In this document: piece by piece, positions 33,842-42,913 of the stretch
How the letters are laid out: every line of letters begins with the position of its first letter
How positions within the stretch are numbered: position 1 is the stretch's first letter
Assembly (NCBI RefSeq): GCF_900128495.1
Contig: NZ_LT635801.1
Span: 1,685,997-1,749,996, forward strand
Source: Bacteroides ilei
Lineage (GTDB): Bacteria; Bacteroidota; Bacteroidia; Bacteroidales; Bacteroidaceae
Length of the DNA stretch: 64,000 nt
Reading direction: 5' to 3'
Translations under genes and position numbers: made by a program
The notes under the pieces: generated by a model
Told to the model about the DNA's origin: nothing
The model's database searches: none
The model's input: the letters and a program-made list of their open reading frames with translations, nothing else

Positions 33842-34663
33842 TTCACAACGGCAGATCTGCTTTCTTTCCGTTTGATGATTGCATATTTCCCATTGGAATA
33901 CCTGGTCATTATATTGTAACGTCCGGTCTATCTCCTGGGCAAGTGGCTTGGAATCATCTTCACCGGTCAGTACTTTGTATATTTGTGCTGCAATGATTTT
34001 TGCCCCATCTTTGTTGGGATGTACTCCGTCCTGATATTTTTGCGGGTAATAGGGAAGCATGGCTGCGTAAAGATCAATGACTGGCAGATGTTCTTCGGCT
34101 GCAACTTCCTTGATGTAGGGGATTATCTTGTGATAGATAATACTGTCGTTGATACCCCACTCTTTGTTATTCCCTGGAATGGGTAGACAAAGATAAATTC
34201 GGGGGTGAGAAGAAAGAGATTGGAATTTGTGTATCAATGTCTTCAAGTCATTCTTGAATTCTGCGTGGTGGACCCAATTCTGGGGTTTCGAGTCGTTAGT
34301 CCCTAGTTTGATAGTTACTATATCCGGTAGAAAAGCCTGTGCTTCTTCGAATTTCTGTTCTTTCATGTATGGACGGTTACCTTTCAGCATCAGGGTCCGG
34401 GCGCTGAGTCCGAAGTTCCGGACATCATATTTCTCGCCCAACAGGTCCTGCAGGATGCTGGGATAACTTTCTGATTTCGGATCTGCAAGTCCGTATCCTT
34501 CTGTAATGCTATTTCCGACGCATGCAATTCTGACTTTTTGAGTTGTCTGGGAAAATGCAAGAGACGGAAATAGCAATAGTAAGGCTATCCAGCATATGTT
34601 TCTGACTAAATTGATATTCTGATGAATTTTAAGAGAGTAAACTGTAACAAGTGTGTTAGGCAT
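33761..34663 (-). CDS. SGNH/GDSL-type esterase with suspicious C-terminus
   Basis: 300 residues with a signal peptide (cleaved near LAFSQ). SGNH blocks are clear: GNSITEGYG (catalytic Ser), LGTND (Asn block) and DGVHPN (Asp/His block). Family members hydrolyse acyl or acetyl esters on sugars, including sialate O-acetylesterases. The last 27 residues run antisense over the end of the Fur gene (33761-33841). Shifting the frame by one base near 33886 gives WENMQSSNGKKADLPL and a stop at 33843, one base beyond the Fur stop. That is a far more natural end and suggests a one-base deletion in an A run. The catalytic domain is complete either way. Confidence 0.75.
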   Translation of the reverse strand: MPNTLVTVYSLKIHQNINLVRNICWIALLLLFPSLAFSQTTQKVRIACVGNSITEGYGLADPKSESYPSILQDLLGEKYDVRNFGLSARTLMLKGNRPYMKEQKFEEAQAFLPDIVTIKLGTNDSKPQNWVHHAEFKNDLKTLIHKFQSLSSHPRIYLCLPIPGNNKEWGINDSIIYHKIIPYIKEVAAEEHLPVIDLYAAMLPYYPQKYQDGVHPNKDGAKIIAAQIYKVLTGEDDSKPLAQEIDRTLQYNDQVFQWEICNHQTERKQICRCELHLFTGTHPADSFNHIIDSMHIETFR

Positions 34664-34764
34664 AATATTATGGATTTTAATCGCAAATATAATATTTATC
34701 TGCTACAGAATAAGACACTTAAAATTTTATTTTTCAAAATTTGATGCTGGACTTTCGGTTCATT

Positions 34765-35745
34765 TCAATCCAATACTATCAGTTCATATTTCTGGCTTCC
34801 CATGCCAAGTGATGCAGCATGGTCGAGAGTGTGCATGCCGTGGCGTGAATCAATCCGTTCTATCAGATGGATTTTACCGTGATCATCGGATGAACGTACC
34901 AGGTCTGTGCAGGCACGGTCGAGGGCTACAGGGTCGAGTGAGGCCAGAATACCTATATCTCCCATTTGTGGATCGGCCGGTGAAGAGTCGCAGTCACAGT
35001 CTACAGAAAGATTGTTGGCTACACTGATATAAATGATATTTTCTCCACAATGGTCGGCAACAGCTTTGGCTGCTTCGGCCATTGATTCCAGAAAATCATC
35101 CTGAGCTGGACTACCCCAACTTGTTGTACTGGTTCCTGCAGAATGGATGAGCCGTTTGCCATTGGATGAAGCTATTCCGATAGACATGTTTTTGATTGCA
35201 CCTCCGAATCCTCCCATGGCATGTCCCTTAAAGTGAGAAAGGACGATGGTAAAATCATAGTTCAGGAAATTCTTCCCTACTATGTCTCGGGTGAGATGTT
35301 TCCCTCCTTTTACAGGAAGTTCCGTTTCGCCTTCCGCATCCATGATGTCAACGGGAGCGATAGCCGTAAATCCATGGTCGGCTGCAGCTTTCAAGTGGCT
35401 TTCCGTATCCGAACGTCCTCCTCCGTAGGCGGTATTACATTCTACTATGGTACCGTTTACTTTCTGTACCAGCCCTTTGATGAGTTGGGGGTTCAGGAAA
35501 TTGTGTCCTCCCGGTTCTCCTGTCGAGAGTTTTACTGCCACTTTCCCTTTAGCTTCCCTTCCCAATACTTCATAGATCTTGACCAGATTCTCCGGCGAGA
35601 TTTCTTTGTACAGATAGACTTTGGGTTTTTCTGCATCTGTAGATAAAGACCCGTTTTGTGAAGTTTCCTGGTTGCTTTGTGCATTGGCGCAACCGAATGT
35701 AGCGAACAACATTGTCCACATGATTGTCATGATACTTTTTTTCAT
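34765..35745 (-). CDS. DUF362 domain secreted or lipoprotein
   Basis: 326 residues with an N-terminal export signal (FGCANAQ, possibly a lipobox). The rest is a DUF362 domain, recognised by VKLSTGEPGGHNFL, VECNTAYGGGRSDTESH, LSHFKGHAMGGFGGAIKNMSIG and DPVALDRACTDL. Such domains are often joined to ferredoxins and may bind metal or a cofactor, but the function is not established. It starts 24 bases after the end of the TonB receptor gene on the same strand, so the two are likely co-transcribed, suggesting a role in metal or cofactor uptake. Confidence 0.8.
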   Translation of the reverse strand: MKKSIMTIMWTMLFATFGCANAQSNQETSQNGSLSTDAEKPKVYLYKEISPENLVKIYEVLGREAKGKVAVKLSTGEPGGHNFLNPQLIKGLVQKVNGTIVECNTAYGGGRSDTESHLKAAADHGFTAIAPVDIMDAEGETELPVKGGKHLTRDIVGKNFLNYDFTIVLSHFKGHAMGGFGGAIKNMSIGIASSNGKRLIHSAGTSTTSWGSPAQDDFLESMAEAAKAVADHCGENIIYISVANNLSVDCDCDSSPADPQMGDIGILASLDPVALDRACTDLVRSSDDHGKIHLIERIDSRHGMHTLDHAASLGMGSQKYELIVLD

Positions 35746-35769
35746 ATGAGTGGGGTATTGATGTGTTCT

Positions 35770-37674
35770 CTAGAAATTGACATTGATTCCTGCCATGACT
35801 GTAGCGCGCGGCATGGGGTAACCGGCATTGATTTCGTATTTCTGTGCCAATAGATTTTCTCCACGTGCCCAAATGTCGAGCCAACGGGATATACGGAACG
35901 AGGCACGTATGTTCCATAATACAAAGTCTTCTGTCATTACAGGTTCTGTCTGTGTATAAAGTCCGGAAATATATTGTATTCCGGTAGACAGATTCCAGCG
36001 TGCGTACGAAAAATTAGCGCTGGCATAGAGTTTATGTTCTGGAGCGGCGACAACAGGTTCTTTCATGTGGAGGTAGCTGTAGTTTCCGTCTATTGACCAG
36101 TGGCGGTCAATGCGGTAGGCAGCCGATATTTCAACGCCGGAATTTTCTATCTCCCCTGAATTCTGGTTGAGCATACCGCTTCCGTTCGGGTTGGGAAGTG
36201 TCAGTATCAGATTTTTACCGTCAATATAGAACAGATTCACTCCATAATTCAGCCGGCCTTCCAGCAGCCGTTGTGAAAAGGCAAGTTCATAGTTCCACAT
36301 CGATTCAGGCTGCAGATCGGGATTTTGTGGCGGGAACATGTACATTTCCCTGAGGATGGGATAGCGGAATCCTTTGGAGGCTGAAGCTTTCAATTCTATG
36401 TCATGCGGCAGATGAAAGGCTACTCCTGCCTGCGGTACCCATTCTGTGCCCACCCGTGAGTGATGGTCAATCCGGATTCCGGCATTGAAGGTAAGCCATG
36501 TATTTATGTCTTGTCTCAAATCGATGTAGCCGGCCATTTCATCTTCATGTTTGTCTACCAGGCCGGATATGGTGCCCATGTTTTCGCCGCTTACATATTC
36601 ATTCCAGGCCCGGCCACCATAACGGAACCAGTCAAGTCCCAGTGTGATACGGTTGCCTTTGAAAAATTGTGTACTTTGATATAATGAAATTCCCATCATG
36701 TTGTCGTTTGAGAGGAACCGGTCATCTTGAGGTCCTTCTCCTTCTGATGGAGTATAGCCGTCATTTATCCAATGGTCTCCCCAGTTGTAGAAGAAACTGA
36801 GAGCTCCGGACGTCTTTTCATACTTATTTTCTATGGCAAATGAAGTCATTCCCCGGGTGATACGTTGGTCTCCGTCGAGTAATGGGGCGTTTACCGGACC
36901 CGGATAGGACGCATTGAAATGGGTTATGTTCACATCGCCACGCAGGTTCCACGTGTCTGTTATTTCATAGCCTAATTTTGCATAACCTCCGTATTGTTCG
37001 AATTCCATATCTGCCCGGTGTCCGTCAGTCCGGTTATAGGAGCCTGAGATGACACTTGAAAAACGTCCTTTGCGGATGCGGTTTGTCAGTTCGGTCTCTA
37101 ATGTGTTATAGGAACCGTAACCGGCATGGAAATTGGTGTTTACACCATCTTCCTGCATCTTGCGGGTAACAATATTCACAACTCCTCCCATGGCGTTTGA
37201 TCCATAGAGAACAGATGCGGGGCCTCTTAGCACTTCTACCCGTTCGGCCAGGAATGACTGGTATGCATCGGATATCGGATGTCCGAATATACCGGCATAT
37301 TGCGGATGTCCGTCAATCATAACCATCAGTCTGCCAGAACCACCGCTCAACCCACGGAGGGAAATACTACCGGCTGCACCGTTTGAAACACCATATCCCA
37401 TAATTCCTCTCGAGGTGACAAACAGCCCAGGTATCTGTTCGGTAAGTACGGGTAATAGAGAAGGCTGAAGGGAGTTTTCTATTTGAGAACGGCCTATAAT
37501 TGAAACGGTCTGTGAAAGATGCCGTACATCTGTTTCTTGCCGTGTTCCGGTAACTACCACTTCGTCTATTCTGTAGGTCTTGTCTGTAGTCAGTGTATCA
37601 TGTAGCAGTTCCTGCCCCATTCCCATATAGCTGTTTAGGCAACATATGAGAACAGGAAGATATATCTTTTTCAT
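35770..37674 (-). CDS. TonB-dependent outer-membrane receptor (BtuB/FepA type)
   Basis: 634 residues. The signal peptide is followed by a TonB-box region (IDEVVVTGTRQ), a plug domain (about 50-165, with MGYGVSNGAAGSISLRGLSG and VEVLRGPASVLYGSNAMGG) and a 22-strand barrel ending in a family-typical aromatic strand (MAGINVNF). There is no carboxypeptidase-like extension and no SusD partner, so small-molecule uptake (haem, siderophore, corrinoid or metal) is more likely than glycan import. A DUF362 gene follows. A Fur-family gene lies about 2 kb away. Confidence 0.9.
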   Translation of the reverse strand: MKKIYLPVLICCLNSYMGMGQELLHDTLTTDKTYRIDEVVVTGTRQETDVRHLSQTVSIIGRSQIENSLQPSLLPVLTEQIPGLFVTSRGIMGYGVSNGAAGSISLRGLSGGSGRLMVMIDGHPQYAGIFGHPISDAYQSFLAERVEVLRGPASVLYGSNAMGGVVNIVTRKMQEDGVNTNFHAGYGSYNTLETELTNRIRKGRFSSVISGSYNRTDGHRADMEFEQYGGYAKLGYEITDTWNLRGDVNITHFNASYPGPVNAPLLDGDQRITRGMTSFAIENKYEKTSGALSFFYNWGDHWINDGYTPSEGEGPQDDRFLSNDNMMGISLYQSTQFFKGNRITLGLDWFRYGGRAWNEYVSGENMGTISGLVDKHEDEMAGYIDLRQDINTWLTFNAGIRIDHHSRVGTEWVPQAGVAFHLPHDIELKASASKGFRYPILREMYMFPPQNPDLQPESMWNYELAFSQRLLEGRLNYGVNLFYIDGKNLILTLPNPNGSGMLNQNSGEIENSGVEISAAYRIDRHWSIDGNYSYLHMKEPVVAAPEHKLYASANFSYARWNLSTGIQYISGLYTQTEPVMTEDFVLWNIRASFRISRWLDIWARGENLLAQKYEINAGYPMPRATVMAGINVNF

Positions 37675-37873
37675 TTGGATTAATTATGTGTTTTTGAATT
37701 ATTGAAATACTTTCTCATGACAAAAATACATAATCTCTTTATTTTATGATATACCAGAAATACAGATTCTCTTCCCCAAATTATGGATATCTGTTGATCT
37801 TTAAGTCTTTTATGTGTTAGAAAATATGTTTCTATCGGAAAGAAAACAGACTTTATCTGTCAAATATATTTAT

Positions 37874-38773
37874 TCATTCGTAAATTCCGTTCTGATAATC
37901 CGACAGGTATTGCGAGCATGTCTTGCCAGTCTGCTGTTTGAAGAAGCGCATCAGATGACTGGGGTCGGAAAAGTGGAATTCATCTGCCAACTGGCTTACG
38001 TTGCGGCCGGAGAATAGCAACTCATTTTTCAGTTCCTCCAACAAGCGTTGTTTGAGTAGATGGGAGGCAGATACGCCGAACTGCGCTATTACGGAATTGT
38101 TTAGCGTGATGCGGCTTACGTGGAGCATATCGGCATACTCCTGGACACGTTGTAACTTGTGGATATGTTTTTCTAGCAAGTCTTTGAACTGAAATGCATA
38201 ATTGTTTTTCGGTATCTCGACAGGCAGACGATAGGCTTTGGCATATGCCCGGTTGATAATCACTAACAGATAATAAAGAACAGATACAATAAGGTTATAG
38301 GTATCCACCACCGGATGTAGCAGTTCTTGTTTTATCTTTCCTAAAAGGTGCATATATTCCGCCAGTTCTTCTGGAGCAGCAAACAGATATGGAGGCGTGT
38401 CGGTCTGGTAATAATACAGCAGGCGGTACACGAAAAACTTGTCGGCAATGAACGTGCGCATAAAGTCTTCGCGGAAGATAAGAAAGGTGTAGTCCAACCC
38501 TGCTTCGTTTACGTGCCATTCCTGTTGCTGATGAGGCGACAAAAGCAGCACCATATTATCCCGTAACCCTACTTTGCGGAAGTTCAGCAGTACATATCCG
38601 TTGGCACGACGAAAGAAATAAAAACTGAAAAAATCCGTTTTGAACGTTCTATACTCGGTCAAGACACCGCAAATATCCTTGCTCTCACCTGTGTTGATGT
38701 AGAAATCCACGCCGCACTGCGTTTTGCTGAATGGAACGTTGACCAGCCTTTCAGGATTGACTATCGCTTTCAT
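37874..38773 (-). CDS. AraC-family transcription regulator
   Basis: 299 residues from the ATG at 38773. An earlier ATG at 38818 runs into the promoter area of the divergent gene and is less likely. The N-terminal half is a sensor-like region; the C-terminal pair of helix-turn-helix motifs is clear (VQEYADMLHVSRITLNNSVI, then VSQLADEFHFSDPSHLMRFF). It is divergent from the MBL/radical-SAM trio, separated by 138 bases, so it is the likely regulator of those genes. The inducer is unknown. Confidence 0.85.
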   Translation of the reverse strand: MKAIVNPERLVNVPFSKTQCGVDFYINTGESKDICGVLTEYRTFKTDFFSFYFFRRANGYVLLNFRKVGLRDNMVLLLSPHQQQEWHVNEAGLDYTFLIFREDFMRTFIADKFFVYRLLYYYQTDTPPYLFAAPEELAEYMHLLGKIKQELLHPVVDTYNLIVSVLYYLLVIINRAYAKAYRLPVEIPKNNYAFQFKDLLEKHIHKLQRVQEYADMLHVSRITLNNSVIAQFGVSASHLLKQRLLEELKNELLFSGRNVSQLADEFHFSDPSHLMRFFKQQTGKTCSQYLSDYQNGIYE

Positions 38774-38911
38774 TTCTCTTGTTTTTGCTTTTTGCAAAAA
38801 TACACATTCTTTTATCAAAATGGCATATCTTTACTTTGTTTTGGTATAAGACCTTCTTGTTATTATCCCGACTTTTGTAACTGTAATAATAACTTTAATC
38901 ATATTCTTAAG

Positions 38912-39742
38912 ATGAAGAAAATTTTCTTTTTATTTCTTGCAAGTTTAATGACTGTTACGATGGTGAATGCACAAAATACCGTGCGCCTGATTCGTAATGC
39001 GACGCTTAAAATACAATATGGTGGTAAAATAATTCTTTTAGATCCTCTATTGGGTGAAAAAGGAAGTTCGGTATCTGCGTTGAAAGTAAATAAAAATCCG
39101 CGCGTCCACCTTTCCATGCCTGTAATGGAAATACTCGAGAATCTGGATTGTGTGTTACTGACTCATGTACACATTGATCATTATGACGATGCGGCAAAGA
39201 AGCTGATCTCTAAATCAATGCCTTGGTATGTGCAACCGGCCGATTATGATTCGGTAGCGGTAAAAGATAAATTTATACATACAACAGCCATAGTGGATAG
39301 CATACAAACAGGTGATCTGACAATTGTATGTATTACAGGCTCTCATGGAAGAGGGAAATTAGCGGAAATGATGGGGGCTTCTTCTGGTTATGTACTCAAA
39401 GCCAAAGGGCAACCTACACTTTACATCATGGGAGATTGTGTATGGAACGAAGCAACCCAAAAGGCCGTGAAACAACATAGCCCTGCATACATCGTAGTAA
39501 ATAGTGGTGGGGCCATCTTACCTCCATTTTCCAAGACCGATGGCCCTATTATCCCCGATGAGGAGGAAGTGATGGCGATGCTCGACGCACTTCCCCCACA
39601 CATCAAACTGATAGCCGTGCACATGGATGCCATTGACCATTGCCAGACAACGCGCGAAATTCTGCGTAACGAAGCTCGCCATCAGGGGGTGGATATGAGC
39701 CGACTGATTATACCGGAGGATGGAGAAAGGATTACATTATGA
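38912..39742 (+). CDS. Secreted metallo-beta-lactamase-fold hydrolase
   Basis: 276 residues starting with a signal peptide (cleaved near VNAQ); the longer frame from 38792 reads into the promoter and is rejected. The zinc motif THVHIDHYDD is present, followed by TGSHGRGK and MGDCVWNE segments and an HMDAIDHC metal ligand region, so it should bind metal. It resembles UPF0173/UlaG-like hydrolases rather than true beta-lactamases. The substrate is unknown. Its stop overlaps the start of the next gene (ATGA, 39739-39742), which is unusual because this protein is exported while its partners appear cytoplasmic. Confidence 0.85.
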   Translation: MKKIFFLFLASLMTVTMVNAQNTVRLIRNATLKIQYGGKIILLDPLLGEKGSSVSALKVNKNPRVHLSMPVMEILENLDCVLLTHVHIDHYDDAAKKLISKSMPWYVQPADYDSVAVKDKFIHTTAIVDSIQTGDLTIVCITGSHGRGKLAEMMGASSGYVLKAKGQPTLYIMGDCVWNEATQKAVKQHSPAYIVVNSGGAILPPFSKTDGPIIPDEEEVMAMLDALPPHIKLIAVHMDAIDHCQTTREILRNEARHQGVDMSRLIIPEDGERITL

Positions 39743-40407
39743 GTGTCTGCATCAAATCCCTGATAAAGAATATGAACATAGTGGTAGGCTGCTCCATTGG
39801 GTGTAGCTACTGCTATGCCCGTAACAACTGCCGTCGCTTCCATATCATAGACGACTTTTCCGTACCGGAATATATGGGACGTAAGCTGCACATCATCGAC
39901 ACGATCAAACCTCACGTATGGCTGATGACCGGAATGAGCGACTTCTCTGACTGGAAGCCTGAATGGAATGCGGAAATTTTCAGGCGAATAAAAAATAATC
40001 CGCAACACGCTTATATCTTTCTTACGAAACGTCCGGATAAAGTTTGTTTTTCTACAGATGATGAAAATGTCTGGATGGGTGTGACCGTTACGCGCGGTTC
40101 CGAAAAAAAGAGACTGGACGATTTGAGAAGAAATATCAAAGCCAAACACTACCATGTCACTTTTGAGCCTATATTCGATGAAATCGGTGAGATAGACCTC
40201 GAGGGTATCGACTGGATTGTCATTGGTACGGAAACAGGACATCGGAAAGGCAAGGTGGATGCCCGTCCCGAATGGGTACTTCATATTACCGAACAAGCTA
40301 AAACACAGGGAATCCCTGTGTTTATGAAAGAAGATTTGCTGCCTATAATGGGCGAAGGAAAGATAATTCAAGAACTGCCTGCACAATTTATTGAACGCAT
40401 ACGATGA
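39739..40407 (+). CDS. Radical-SAM mobile pair protein A (DUF5131-like)
   Basis: 222 residues. The iron-sulfur cluster motif is C18, C22, C25 in GCSIGCSYCYA, and DUF5131 (phage Gp37/Gp68) features follow (LMTGMSDFSDWKPEW, IFLTKRPDK, WMGVTVTRG, FEPIFDEI). It corresponds to protein A of the radical SAM mobile pair, a two-gene set of unknown function. Start and stop overlap both neighbours by four bases, so translation of all three is coupled. No signal peptide. Reaction and substrate are unknown. Confidence 0.85.
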   Translation: MSVCIKSLIKNMNIVVGCSIGCSYCYARNNCRRFHIIDDFSVPEYMGRKLHIIDTIKPHVWLMTGMSDFSDWKPEWNAEIFRRIKNNPQHAYIFLTKRPDKVCFSTDDENVWMGVTVTRGSEKKRLDDLRRNIKAKHYHVTFEPIFDEIGEIDLEGIDWIVIGTETGHRKGKVDARPEWVLHITEQAKTQGIPVFMKEDLLPIMGEGKIIQELPAQFIERIR

Positions 40408-41279
40408 ATATTGAAACAATTAAGAAAATAGATGTACAGAGCATTATGACAAAATCTACGTTGCCGGTTGGCGGATATTCGGTCAATCCTTACGTAGGCT
40501 GTCCTCATGCCTGCAAGTATTGCTACGCATCATTTATGAAACGTTTCACAGGGCATCCAGAGCCGTGGGGTGCGTTTCTGGACGTGAAGATCTGGAAACC
40601 GATAACGAATCCGCATAAATATGACGGTGGACGTATTGTGATAGGTTCCGTGACGGACGGTTACAATCCGTATGAAGAACAATTTCGCCGTACCCGTAAA
40701 TTACTTGAAGAATTGTGTGGAAGCAATGCCGAAATTATGATATGCACGAAGTCCGACCTCGTGTTGCGCGACTTGGACCTGTTGAAGCAGTTCTCTAAAG
40801 TCACGGTTTCGTGGTCGGTCAATACACTGGATGAGGATTTTCGTAAGGATATGGACAACGCCGTGAGTATAGAACGTCGCTTGAAAGCGATGCGTCAAGT
40901 TTATGAGTCAGGTATCCGTACTGTATGTTTTGTGTCGCCCATTTTTCCGGGATTAACTGATGTGAAGGCGATTATCGAAGAAGTAAAGGGATATGCCGAT
41001 TTAATCTGGCTTGAAAATCTGAATCTGCGCGGACAATTCAAAGGAGGGATAATGACGTATATCCGTGAGAAACATCCTGAACTTTTTCCGTTGTACGAGG
41101 AAATATACAACAAGAAAAGGCTTGATTATTGGCAGGCATTGGAGCAGGACATATCCCGGTATGCACAAACGAAAGGTTTTCCCTATCGAGTGAACGATTT
41201 GCCTTACGGACGCTCTGAGAAAGGGAAACCGGTGATTGTCAACTATTTCTATCACGAGAAAATCAGGCTGGGCCGATAA
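40404..41279 (+). CDS. Radical-SAM mobile pair protein B (SPL-like)
   Basis: 291 residues. The cluster-binding cysteines are C33, C37 and C40 in GCPHACKYCYA. It resembles the spore photoproduct lyase-like radical SAM group (GSVTDGYNPYEEQFRRTRKLLE, CTKSDLVLRDLDLL). It begins inside the stop of protein A. In other genomes pair A/B often comes with a MarR-type regulator; here an AraC regulator and an MBL protein take that place. A role in repair or modification of nucleic acid has been suggested by family resemblance only. Confidence 0.85.
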   Translation: MNIETIKKIDVQSIMTKSTLPVGGYSVNPYVGCPHACKYCYASFMKRFTGHPEPWGAFLDVKIWKPITNPHKYDGGRIVIGSVTDGYNPYEEQFRRTRKLLEELCGSNAEIMICTKSDLVLRDLDLLKQFSKVTVSWSVNTLDEDFRKDMDNAVSIERRLKAMRQVYESGIRTVCFVSPIFPGLTDVKAIIEEVKGYADLIWLENLNLRGQFKGGIMTYIREKHPELFPLYEEIYNKKRLDYWQALEQDISRYAQTKGFPYRVNDLPYGRSEKGKPVIVNYFYHEKIRLGR

Positions 41280-41312
41280 GATTAGAAAATCAAATACGGT
41301 GTTGCAGGGCAT

Positions 41313-41672
41313 TCATTCGTTCCTGGCAACACCGTATTTCCGTTCGAATACTTCCGTATTCTGGTTGCCCCATTCAATCATGGAGTCGATAATCGGAATC
41401 AGGCTGCGCCCCAAATCAGTCAAGGCATATTCTGTCCGCAAAGGTACCTCATGGTACGTGGTTTTGGAAACGAGTCCGTCTTCTACCAGCTCCTTCAACT
41501 GGATGTCGAGTACTCGGGGAGTCGCTTCCGGAAAGAGTTTGTGCAGTTCGCTGGGCCGCAATGATTTATGCCTCAGCTCATCCAGCATACACGATTTCCA
41601 TTTGGAGTCTATCAAACTCATGGTCAGTCGGAGCGGGCACTCCAAGTCTACGGGTATTTTTCTTTCGTACAT
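41313..41672 (-). CDS. HxlR-family transcription regulator
   Basis: 119 residues forming a winged helix: ECPLRLTMSLIDSKWKSCML is the conserved Cys-containing N-terminal HxlR motif, followed by the recognition segment LRPSELHKLFPEATPRVLDIQLKEL and the wing TYHEVPLRTEYALTD. The N-terminal Cys can serve as a redox or aldehyde sensor in some members. It is divergent from the NTF2-like and flavin-reductase genes and probably controls them through the dyad at 41737-41754. Confidence 0.85.
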   Translation of the reverse strand: MYERKIPVDLECPLRLTMSLIDSKWKSCMLDELRHKSLRPSELHKLFPEATPRVLDIQLKELVEDGLVSKTTYHEVPLRTEYALTDLGRSLIPIIDSMIEWGNQNTEVFERKYGVARNE

Positions 41673-41703
41673 AGTTTATAAGGAGTAAATAACTACATTA
41701 TTG

Positions 41704-41806
41704 CAAAGATAATGATAACTTCCGGAATATATGTATACCGAATAATTTTTCGGTGAGTGAATAAATTTTCGGTACTTGTGTGAGTCACTTCCATCGTATA
41801 CATTTG
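41704..41806. promoter_or_regulatory. Divergent promoters and candidate HxlR operator
   Basis: Plus strand: CTTG (41775-41778), 20 bases, TACATTTG (41799-41806), pointing at the NTF2-like gene. Minus strand: a TATCTTTG -7 box (complement of 41704-41711) for the HxlR gene. Between them lies ACCGAA-N6-TTCGGT (41737-41754), and a second TTCGGT at 41768-41773 abuts the plus-strand -33 box. This arrangement suits a dimeric repressor acting on both promoters. Confidence 0.6.
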
Positions 41807-41832
41807 CGGCATTATAAATGCTTAAATTATGG

Positions 41833-42219
41833 ACTATGAGAGCAAGTATAGAAGAGTATAAAGCTGTGGAAGAGGCAGCCTTGAAATTTGTGAAGAGTGT
41901 GGCTGAAGGTAATAGCCGTTATGCCAAAGAGTTGTTTATTGACGAAGCTGTCCTGTTCGGTTTCCTGGACGGAAAGCTGGAGCATGGAAGCATCGAACAG
42001 TTCTATAGAAATGTAGATACGGTCAGTGCGGGTAAGGAGTTTAAGGCCCGTATTGATATTGTAGACATTGAAGAGACCCTTGCCGTGGTGCGCGTGCTGG
42101 AAGAAAAATGGGGAGGACGCATTGATTTTACCGATTATCTTCTGCTGATGAAGATGGACGGGGAGTGGAAATGTGTGGCTAAGGCTTATAATCAGAATTC
42201 AGATACTATTCAAAAATAA
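41833..42219 (+). CDS. NTF2-like (lumazine-binding type) small protein
   Basis: 128 residues from the ATG at 41833. The sequence fits the NTF2 cone fold: a helix with EEYKAVEEAALKFVKSVAEGN followed by four strands with FGFLDGKLEHGS and FTDYLLLMKMDGEWKCVAKAY. Proteins of this group bind small ligands or act as isomerases. No catalytic residue can be assigned. It is 12 bases upstream of the flavin reductase gene, suggesting that the two act together, for instance in handling a toxic small molecule sensed by HxlR. Confidence 0.75.
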   Translation, partial: TMRASIEEYKAVEEAALKFVKSVAEGNSRYAKELFIDEAVLFGFLDGKLEHGSIEQFYRNVDTVSAGKEFKARIDIVDIEETLAVVRVLEEKWGGRIDFTDYLLLMKMDGEWKCVAKAYNQNSDTIQK

Positions 42220-42231
42220 GGAGGATACCCT

Positions 42232-42771
42232 ATGAAAATTACAGTGATTACCGGAAGCCCGCGGAAAAAGGGAAACAGTTTTGCCATGACTGAGGCGTTT
42301 GTAAAAGCCGCCGAACAGCGTGGGCATACTATCCAGCGTTTTGATGCTGCTTTTTTGAAAATTGGTGGCTGTCATGCTTGCATGACGTGTTACAAGACAG
42401 GAAAAGCCTGCTCTTTCGACGATGACTTTAATCTTATCGCCCCCGCCATATTGGAATCGGATGCGGTGGTTTTTTCCATGCCAGTATATTGGTATTCCAT
42501 TCCTGCACAGATCAAAGGTGTCATTGACCGTTTGTTCTCGCTTGTAGTGGGTGGAAAGGACATTGCCGGAAAGAAATGTGCCTTGATTACTTGTTGTGAG
42601 GAGGAAGATCCTACCGTAATGGATGGTGTTCGTATTCCTTTGGAACGTTCGGCCGCTCTGCTGAAATGGGACATGGTAGGAGAGGTGTTGATACCTGGTG
42701 TATTGAACGAAGGAGAGATTGAGAAAACTGACGGTTGCCGACAGGCTGCCGCATTGGGCGAAAAATTCTGA
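42232..42771 (+). CDS. NADPH-dependent FMN reductase / flavodoxin-family protein
   Basis: 179 residues of the flavodoxin fold. The FMN phosphate loop TGSPRKKGNSF is at 7-17, followed by the CHACMTCYKTGKAC cysteine-rich loop (iron-sulfur flavoprotein-like) and VFSMPVYWYSIPAQIKGVIDR. Such enzymes reduce flavin, quinones or nitro compounds. It is controlled with the NTF2-like gene by the HxlR regulator and is followed by a good terminator. Confidence 0.85.
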   Translation: MKITVITGSPRKKGNSFAMTEAFVKAAEQRGHTIQRFDAAFLKIGGCHACMTCYKTGKACSFDDDFNLIAPAILESDAVVFSMPVYWYSIPAQIKGVIDRLFSLVVGGKDIAGKKCALITCCEEEDPTVMDGVRIPLERSAALLKWDMVGEVLIPGVLNEGEIEKTDGCRQAAALGEKF

Positions 42772-42785
42772 TCTGTTTTCGGCTT

Positions 42786-42851
42786 ATATCCGTTGCAGGA
42801 TACGGGTTCTATCTTTAATGAAGAAATGAAGCCTCTACCTGCAACGGATAT
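42786..42851 (+). terminator. Terminator after the flavin reductase
   Basis: 14-base perfect arms ATATCCGTTGCAGG (42786-42799) and complement (42838-42851), 38-base loop, then a T run. Confidence 0.75.
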
Positions 42852-42913
42852 TTTTTTACCCAGTTTCATGATACAAAGGCTTCCGTGTGGAGGATTATAT
42901 ATTTTTATCAGAA

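Noticed and set aside
39682..40419. 245-codon minus-strand frame
   Set aside because: Antisense to radical-SAM pair protein A; composition is not protein-like.
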